Shown one piece after another: positions 57,659-64,000 of a stretch of DNA of 64,000 bases. The notes beneath the pieces were generated by a model. That model was not told the DNA's origin and did no database searches. It saw only the letters and a program-made list of their open reading frames with translations. Numbering within the stretch: the stretch's first letter is position 1; each line of letters starts with the position of its first letter. This stretch comes from Monodelphis domestica (taxonomy: Eukaryota > Chordata > Mammalia > Didelphimorphia > Didelphidae), in NCBI RefSeq assembly GCF_027887165.1, contig NC_077233.1, positions 178,045,506-178,109,505 on the forward strand. Reading direction: 5' to 3'. The translations under genes were made by a program, and so were the position numbers.

Positions 57659-57866
57659 TTATTTTTTTTAAACACTTACCTTCTGCTTTAGAAGCAGTAC
57701 TATATATTAGTAATAAGGCAGAAGAGAGCCAAAGGCTAGGCATCAGGAGTTGTGACTTGCTCAGAGTTATATAGCCAAGAAATATCAGAGATCAGATTTG
57801 AACCCAGGACCTCCCATCTCTAGTCTTGGCTCTCAATCCACTGAGCAATCTTACTGCTCCCTCTCC
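57659..57866 (-). mobile_element. Type A SINE, antisense, with target duplication
   Basis: Complete copy flanked by ATTCATTCTT at 57649-57658 and 57867-57876. Confidence 0.9.
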
Positions 57867-57876
57867 ATTCATTCTT

Positions 57877-58376
57877 GCTAATATCATTTTTAGCCTTAAT
57901 CTTATGTTGTAATGACCTGCAAATCCATAGTAATCCATACTCCAATCTTCCTTTCATAGGAGGAAGAATAAAGTTTATAAAGCCAAAGATCCATCTCCTT
58001 TATGAAAAAAAATATAGAAGATGAGCCTTATTGTCAGGGCTAGCCCTTCCCTTTAGTCCTCATTATCCAGAAAGAGGACTTTGTTCTCTACTAAAGAGAT
58101 TTCATAATTTAACCAATAGAGAAGGGAAAGTAGGACTTAGAGGGGGTCAGGGTTGGCTTCTCATGACACTGAAATCACACTGCCTATTTGACCTTCTCAT
58201 ACAACACCTGCTTTGTCATTAAATTACAATGATACGGCATTTTGAATCCTGGCTGAGAGTGTGTGTTTGTATCTTCCTGGGGAATAACAGGCTTGTGGCA
58301 GAGCTTCCTAACCCAGAGGAATGTGGGAGCAATAAACATCCACATAGGCAGCAAACCTGCTTTACAGCCACCATTA

Positions 58377-58378
<2 letters not shown>
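57877..58378. other. No feature recognised
   Basis: Unique-looking sequence; no gene. Confidence 0.45.

Positions 58379-58465
<87 letters not shown>
58379..58465. repeat. (AG)43 microsatellite
   Basis: Uninterrupted AG dinucleotides; Arg-Glu-rich frames across it are artefacts. Confidence 0.98.
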
Positions 58466-58469
<4 letters not shown>

Positions 58470-58984
58470 TACAAGGCTTGCAAGTGTCAAATGCTGCTTG
58501 CTTCTACCACACCTCTAAATGGTATCAGCCCCTGAGAGCATCCAGCCAAGGGTGGGCCAGACAATACTGCCAGCAGGGAGAACAGGGCCAGATATGAAAA
58601 TTGAGTGTAATACAATATAAAATTCTAAGCCTTAAAAAAAACCATCCCATATAAAAGAAATCAGTGGAAGGAGAAACATTAAATTCATATGGATGAGATA
58701 GTGGTGCTGGGGAAGGACCCTGACTTCCAGAAGGACGTAGTTAAAGTCTAGAAGGTATCTGTTTGTAAGGTGCTGAATTTCATATAACAAGACAATGTTT
58801 TCAAATTCTTGAGCAATCATTTGTTCTATGTCATTTTCCTAAGAGTAGAGATTGATTTTGCTGAACCATCTGCAATACCTCCTCCCCTCCTTTGCCATCC
58901 TACCCTTTGAGAGGGTTGGCACAAAACTGTGAGGCAGCTGGCTGGGTAAGGAATAAAAGCTAACCAGCCTACCTAGGGAGCAAA
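58466..58984. other. No feature recognised
   Basis: Unique-looking sequence; no gene or confident repeat. Confidence 0.45.
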
Positions 58985-59140
58985 ACAATGGTCATGTGTC
59001 AGCCAGTCAGTCAACTGGCATTTATTAAGCACCTACTATGTGCCAGGTATTGTACTAAACTCTGGTAATGCAAAGAAAGTTGCCAACACAAAAATCCCTG
59101 CTTTCAAGGAGTTCATAATGTAGTGAAGAAAATATGCCTT
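58985..59140 (-). mobile_element. L2 3' end, antisense
   Basis: 'gcatttattaagcacctact' and 'gctttcaaggagttcataat'. Confidence 0.85.
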
Positions 59141-59261
59141 ATAGAATAGCTGGCTTGGTCACCTGATCTAATGAAATTATCTATGTCCAATAATCTGTCT
59201 GATCATTCTGTCTTTTTTTAACATTTTTACACAAAAAACTTAATTAAAAAATTTAAATTAA

Positions 59262-59447
59262 GAACGTTTTTAGAATTGATACTAAATGTAGATTCTAAGG
59301 CAAGAAGAGTGATAAAGACTAATTAATTGGGGTTAAATATCTTGCCCAGGGCCACACAGCTAGGAAATATCTGGGGTCAGATTTGAACCCAGGTCCTTCT
59401 GACTATAGGTTTGGTTCTCTACCTACCATACTACCTAGCTGCCCCCA
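59262..59447 (-). mobile_element. Type A SINE, antisense
   Basis: 'tcttgcccagggccacacag' to 'ctacctagctgcccccattc'; complete but diverged. Confidence 0.85.
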
Positions 59448-59554
59448 TTCTCTTCTCTATGAGGTGGTGATATTGGTTGGGGGGGGGTGTATGATTTTCA
59501 CAGATGCCAGCTTAATTGCACTGAATGATTGAAGTCCTCTCCACCCCCCCTTTA

Positions 59555-60345
59555 TTTTATTTACTTTATTTTAAAAACTCGTACTTTCTATCTTGGGGTG
59601 TATGGGGTGCTCAGGGAGGGGTAGTATCTCTGGTATGGAGGGCTTGTCGTGCCCTCCTAGGGCAGCTCTCCAGCCTCTGACCCTCACCTGACACCCAGCT
59701 CTTACTTGTGGCTCCTAGTAGCTGCTAGCATGCAGCAGTGGCCACACCCCAGGCAACAGCTTCGACAGGCCGGCTAAACCTTGTGAGGGCAGCCATCGGG
59801 TCGTCGTCGACCCCTGGTGAACTAGGGCTTTGCTCACCCAGCATATGAAGACTGCTTCAGCGGAAGAGGGGGAAGAAACCAACAAGAAGGTTCAACGGCT
59901 GAGATGGCGATGCAGCAAAGCACTGTGGAGTGCTTAGGGTGTGTTGGAGCACAAAAGACAACACGGTCATCCAATGCAGCTGAGGAAGTCTCCAGGTGTA
60001 ACGACTTTTCGTGCCACTGGACCCAGGCTTCCAACGCCGAGAGAGTGGGACTGTCTCTGTGCAATGACTTTTCCACTTAAATCTTCATGCACAAGTGTCT
60101 GTGCACAAAAAACGCACAAAGACAATCGTCATCCTCGGTTACCGAGAGACTACTACCCCACTTTCTATCTTGGGATCAATATTGAGTACTGGGTTCAAAG
60201 GTAGAATATTGGTAAGGACTTGGCAATTTCATTTAAGTGACCTGCCTAGGTCACACACCTCAGAAGAGTCTGAGACCAGATTTGAACCCAGGACTTCTCA
60301 TTTTTAGACCTGACTCTCCATCCATTGAGCCACTTAACTGCCCCT
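59555..60345 (-). mobile_element. Type A SINE, antisense, split by a 562-bp insertion
   Basis: The tail side (about 59555-59597) and the rest (60160-60345) join exactly once the insertion and one target copy are removed. Confidence 0.85.
59598..60159. mobile_element. CpG-rich 562-bp retroposon of unassigned family
   Basis: Flanked by a perfect 15-bp duplication, ACTTTCTATCTTGGG, at 59583-59597 and 60160-60174. It has about 19 CpGs by eye in an otherwise CpG-poor window, no poly(A) and no LTR ends. Near the right end a perfect stem CTCGGT-T-ACCGAG (60134-60146) sits 13 bases from the junction, and another, GGGTCG/CGACCC, lies near 59798-59813. Duplication length and lack of poly(A) fit an RTE-type or RTE-mobilised non-LTR element; I recall similar sequence in opossum DNA but cannot name it. 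Confidence 0.75.
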
Positions 60346-60361
60346 TAAAGCATATTCTTCT

Positions 60362-60809
60362 TTTTTTTTTAATTAAATTTTATTTTGATTTAGAATGTTT
60401 CTCCATGGTTACATGATTCATGATTTTTCCCATCCCTCTTCCCTTCCCCCTCCTGGAGCTGACAAACAATTCCACTATGTTATACATGTATCATTGTTCA
60501 GAATTTATTTCCATGTTATTTATATTTGCAGTAGAGTGAACCTTGTGAATTTGACTAGGTTCCTTATATATTTTTAAAATTAAACCTTTGTCAGAGAGGT
60601 TTGTTACAAAAATGATTTACCAGTTTGTTTCTTTCCTTCTAATTTTGGTTGCATTGGTTTTGTTTATACAAACCCTTTTTAATTTGGTATAATAATAGTC
60701 ATTCATTTTACATTTTGCAATGTTCTCTATCTCTTGCTTGGTCTTAAATCCCTTCCTTTCCCATTGATCTGACACATATACTATTCTATATTCACTTAAC
60801 TTATTTATG
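60362..60809 (-). mobile_element. L1, antisense, internally deleted, with 15-bp target duplication
   Basis: The T-run start and 3' UTR ('ccactatgttatacatgtat') jump at about 60550 to the ORF2 segment ('ttctaattttggttgcattg', 'ctctatctcttgcttggtct'). The perfect duplication AAAGCATATTCTTCT (60347-60361 and 60810-60824) shows it is one insertion that lost its middle. Confidence 0.92.
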
Positions 60810-61124
60810 AAAGCATATTCTTCTAATGTAGAGCCAAAGCTCCTTTTCATAGTTAGTAAAATCAGTGGCTTTTAGTTTTGGTTTCCAGAGGGGTAGAGTG
60901 TAAAAAGAGGACAATTCTCCTGATGAGATCTGTAAGTAGAGAACTAGAGGTCAGAATGACAAACTAAGTGTAATGCTCACAAGTGAAACCCTGGGGTACA
61001 AAAAGAAAGCAGGTGCAGAATCCCAACTAAATTCATTGTAGACTTCAATCAAAGCCTGTCATCAATCTCCCTTGGGGCAGAATTGGGAGTGAGGAAGTAG
61101 AGAACTGGAAACTCTAAGATATAC

Positions 61125-61205
61125 CATCAGTCAACAATCACTTATGAAGAACCCATCACTAGGTACAATGCTGGGTGCTAGAGATACAATTTCAATGGTA
61201 GAAAA
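61125..61205 (-). mobile_element. L2 terminus, antisense
   Basis: 'aggtacaatgctgggtgcta' and 'gagatacaatttcaatggta' fit the inverted L2 end. Confidence 0.6.
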
Positions 61206-61334
61206 GATGTTTTAAATTATTTTTAAAAAATTGAATATTTTTAAGGAGTTATAGCTAAGATTACTATGTATACCTACTCTTATGAATCATTTCTTGTACA
61301 ATAACTCTGGGGTTGGTTTAGATTTATAATTTAT

Positions 61335-61530
61335 GTATAAGTGACACTGGACTTGGAATCGAGAAAAAATAAGTTCAAGTCTTGCCTCAAACACTTGCTG
61401 GAAGCAATTTATCTTATCTCTCCAAACCTGTTTCCTTAAATGTAAAAAAGAGGATAATAAAAACTTCTACCTCAGAGTTTCATTATGAGGATGAAATGAG
61501 ATAATATCAATAAAGTGATTCTCAATCTTT
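61335..61530 (+). mobile_element. CORE-SINE
   Basis: 'ggacttggaatcgagaaaaa', 'gttcaagtcttgcctcaaac' and 'tgaggatgaaatgagataat'. Confidence 0.8.
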
Positions 61531-61577
61531 GATTCAATGTCTAAGTGCCAGCAACTGCTATTACTTGCCAACAGAGC

Positions 61578-61827
61578 ATCTATGTGGTATAGTGGATAGA
61601 ATGCTGAACCTGGAGTCAGGAGGACTCATTTTCCTGGGTTCAATTCCAGTCTCAGATACTTGCTGACTGTGTGACTCTAGGCAAGTCACTTGACCCTTTT
61701 TTGCCTCAGTTTCCTCATCTGTAAAATGATCTAGAGAATAAAATGGCAAACTCTTTCAATATATTTGCCAAGAAAAATCAAATGGGGTCATGAAGAGTTG
61801 GACACTATTGAAAAATGACTGAACAGA
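61578..61827 (+). mobile_element. Type B SINE, sense, full length
   Basis: 'tatagtggatagaatgctga', 'ctaggcaagtcacttgaccc' and the RTE-like end 'catgaagagttggacactat'. Its 3' end directly abuts the L1 5' end. Confidence 0.9.
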
Positions 61828-61828
61828 G

Positions 61829-64000
61829 TGGGAGTCAAGATGGCAGATTAGAGATAGCAACAGTTCAGACCTCTGCAAACCCTTCCTCACTGAATCAAAA
61901 ACACAATGCTTTGAGGGGACTGAAAGCCAAATATAACAACAGAACAGAGCTATGGAACCCTCCTGCTGGACTCAATATAAAAGATATGCCCCTCAAAATG
62001 CCTGAACTTTAGAACAGATAGGTTTAAGGGGAAGGAAGAAGGAAAGTCCCAGGACCCCTCCCCCACCTACAGTGCTGAGCCTTCCACAGTGGCTGGAATT
62101 TCTGGGCAGGCAAGGGTGCTAGTTCAGAGGGAGTACCTTGCTGGCACAGTTGTACCAGGCTCAGGGCATTGAAGACAGGCAATGTAGAGGCATCTGGAGA
62201 GAAGCATAGAGCAGACAGCCTAATCGCAGCCAAGATGCTTCATTTTACCTCCCCTCCCACCTTCTGGAAAATTTGGCCTCAGGGCACAGCCAGCATTGCA
62301 GATCAACCCAACCTTGGCTCAATCTCATCAATAGGGCAGATAAGCCCTCAGAGGGAAGGTAAGCTTAAGCTCCAATACCCTTCCCCCACAGACTGATCTG
62401 AGAGCCTTGCTGACTAAGCTTCTAGCACAAAGACTACAACAAACTACAGGCAACAACCTTGATAACAGGATGGGAATACCTTTTGAGCATCTGCTGTCAG
62501 CTGGGGAAGATCTGACTAACCTGATCAATCAGCAGAACAGAGAAGAAGCATCTTTTTGACAGAACAACCAAAACCCACAAAAATAGGACATAAAGAGAGG
62601 AGCAAGACTACAGGCAACTAGAGATAGGAAAGAAGGGGAAAATATGAGTAAACAACAGAAAAAGAAAAGAGAAATTACAACATCCAGGCAATGAACAAAG
62701 AGCAAATGGAATAGAGGAGAATCAAAGAATAACAAGCAAAAACACAGAAACTCCAGTGAATTGGACACAGGTTTTAGAAGAACTCAAAATACAATTCAAA
62801 AGACAAGAGAGGCTGAGGACAACTGGGAAAAGAACTTAAAAAGCAAAATAAATCATCTGGAAAAAGAAAACTGTGTCTTAAAAGCCAAAATTAATCAACT
62901 TGAAAATGAGGCAAAGGAGATGAAAGATGAACTCCAAAGAAAATCAGAATAGGAGAAGGCTGTCCAAAAAACCAGGGATGAAATTTAGTCTTTAAAAACT
63001 AAAATCCAACAACTAGTAGCAAATGACTTCACAAGACAGCAGGAAACTATAAAACAAAATCAAAAGAATGAAAAAATTGAGGAAAATATGAAACACCTCA
63101 TCCACAAAACAGAGGATCCAGAAAACAGGTCCAGGAGAGAGAATTTAAGAATCACTGGACTACTGGAAGATCAAGACAAAAGAAAAAACTTGGACATGAT
63201 TCTATAGGAAATTATCCAAGAAAACTGCCCCAACATTCTAGAGGAAGAGGGAAAAGTGGAGATTGAAAGAATCCATAGATCACCTCCTGTACTTAATCCT
63301 TAGGTGACAACACCCAGGAATGTTATAGCTAAATTCAAGAACTACCAGATCAAGGAAAAAATATTACAAGCTGCTAAGAAGAAGTCGTTCAAATACCATG
63401 GAACCACAGTTAGGATAACACAGGATCTAGCTACATCTACACTGAAATACCAAAAGGCATGGAATATGATATTCTGGAAAGCAAGGGAACTAGGTCTACA
63501 ACCAAGAATCAACTACCCAGCAAACTGACTATATTCTTGCAGGAGAAAGTATGGTCATTTAATAAAATAGAAGACTTCCAAGCATTCATAAAGAATAGAC
63601 CAGAGTTGAACAGAACATTTGATATCCAAACACAGAATTCAAGAGAATCACCCGATGGTAATTAAGAAAGGGGGAAAAAACAAAAAAAAAACAAACAAAA
63701 AAAACCCCTTTTAAGGGACCCAATAAGTTAAAATGATTTGTATCCCCATAAGAAAAGAGGATATTGGTAACTTGAAAATTGCTATTATCACCTGGGTAGC
63801 AAGAAGAACTATACTTAGAGGGAACAGAGACAAACTATATATGATGAAATGCCAAGACACATATATGTTTATATGTATATATTTTCATAAATATATACAT
63901 ATATAAAACTAGAGGTAAAAAAGAAGTTAATATTAAGAGAAGTGGGAAAAGAAACAAAATGGGGTAAATTTATATGTCATAAAGAAGTGCATGGCCAGAA
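61829..64000 (+). mobile_element. L1 5' UTR, ORF1 and inter-ORF region, truncated by the window edge
   Basis: Begins 'gtgggagtcaagatggcaga', the marsupial L1 5' start, with about 815 bp of 5' UTR before ORF1. An A-rich spacer and inter-ORF sequence follow to the window end. This is the only L1 here that keeps its 5' end; ORF2 would lie beyond 64000. Confidence 0.88.
62644..63664 (+). pseudogene. L1 ORF1 (RNA-binding protein) relic
   Basis: One frame from ATG 62644 carries the recognisable ORF1p layout: a lysine-rich start, a heptad coiled coil ('INHLEKENCVLKAKINQLEN' at about 62848-62907), the RRM ('ENRSRRENLRITGLLEDQDK' at about 63121-63180) and the C-terminal domain ('KFKNYQIKEKILQAAKKKS'). 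Normally it trimerises and coats L1 RNA. In-frame stops occur at 62692, 62950, 62986, about 63205 and 63301. The final segment ('TIFLQEKVWSFNKIEDFQAF') is in another frame, so a shift lies near 63520. It cannot make ORF1p. Confidence 0.85.

Noticed and set aside
58229-58597. Arg-Glu repeat frame across (AG)43
   Set aside because: Microsatellite artefact.

Overview
The window is nuclear DNA from a marsupial, judged by its repeats. Two abundant families of tRNA-headed CORE-SINEs (called type A and type B here), marsupial L1 3' ends, L2/CR1-clade LINEs and long pyrimidine tetranucleotide arrays fill it. It is AT-rich and CpG-poor, and I recognise no intron-containing protein gene, exon, tRNA, rRNA or snRNA. 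The species within Metatheria cannot be settled from the sequence. SINE family names are hedged: type A has a tail resembling 'cccttaccactcttctgcc'; type B has a tail resembling the Bov-B/RTE-type 3' end; 'CORE-SINE' alone means a MIR/THER1/MAR1-like copy.

Layout. 0-9 kb: scattered CORE-SINEs, L2 pieces and L1 3' ends. 9.8-13.6 kb: a sense L1 inserted into an older antisense L1, with a type A SINE inside the younger one. 13.7-19.4 kb: dense SINEs and a repeat-free stretch at about 17.3-17.7 kb. 19.5-22.4 kb: a long antisense L2-clade LINE carrying two copied segments taken from just downstream. 22.6-27.2 kb: SINEs, then a (TTTC)n array. 28.8-32.7 kb: a long antisense L1 holding an LTR-like insert and two type A SINEs with target duplications. 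33-42 kb: SINEs, simple repeats and a diverged 165-bp direct repeat. 42.2-46 kb: mostly unique, with a candidate regulatory block near 42.8 kb. 47.4-48.4 kb: a processed SUMO2 retrocopy with an unbroken 100-codon frame. 49-54.6 kb: L2 ends, a large (CCTT)n array and a unique AT-rich block. 54.66-55.57 kb: a complete solo-LTR-like element with a 5-bp target duplication. 56-61.8 kb: L2 and SINEs, a CpG-rich 562-bp retroposon with a 15-bp target duplication, and an internally deleted L1 with a 15-bp duplication. 61.8 kb to the end: the 5' part of a sense L1 with a broken ORF1, running off the window.

No group of host genes working together is visible. The only host-derived coding sequence is the SUMO2 retrocopy. 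The most informative features are insertion structures: templated insertions, nested retroposons with target duplications, and the SUMO2 copy with its lost stop codon. All assignments rest on reading the sequence and remembered family consensus; no alignment was run.
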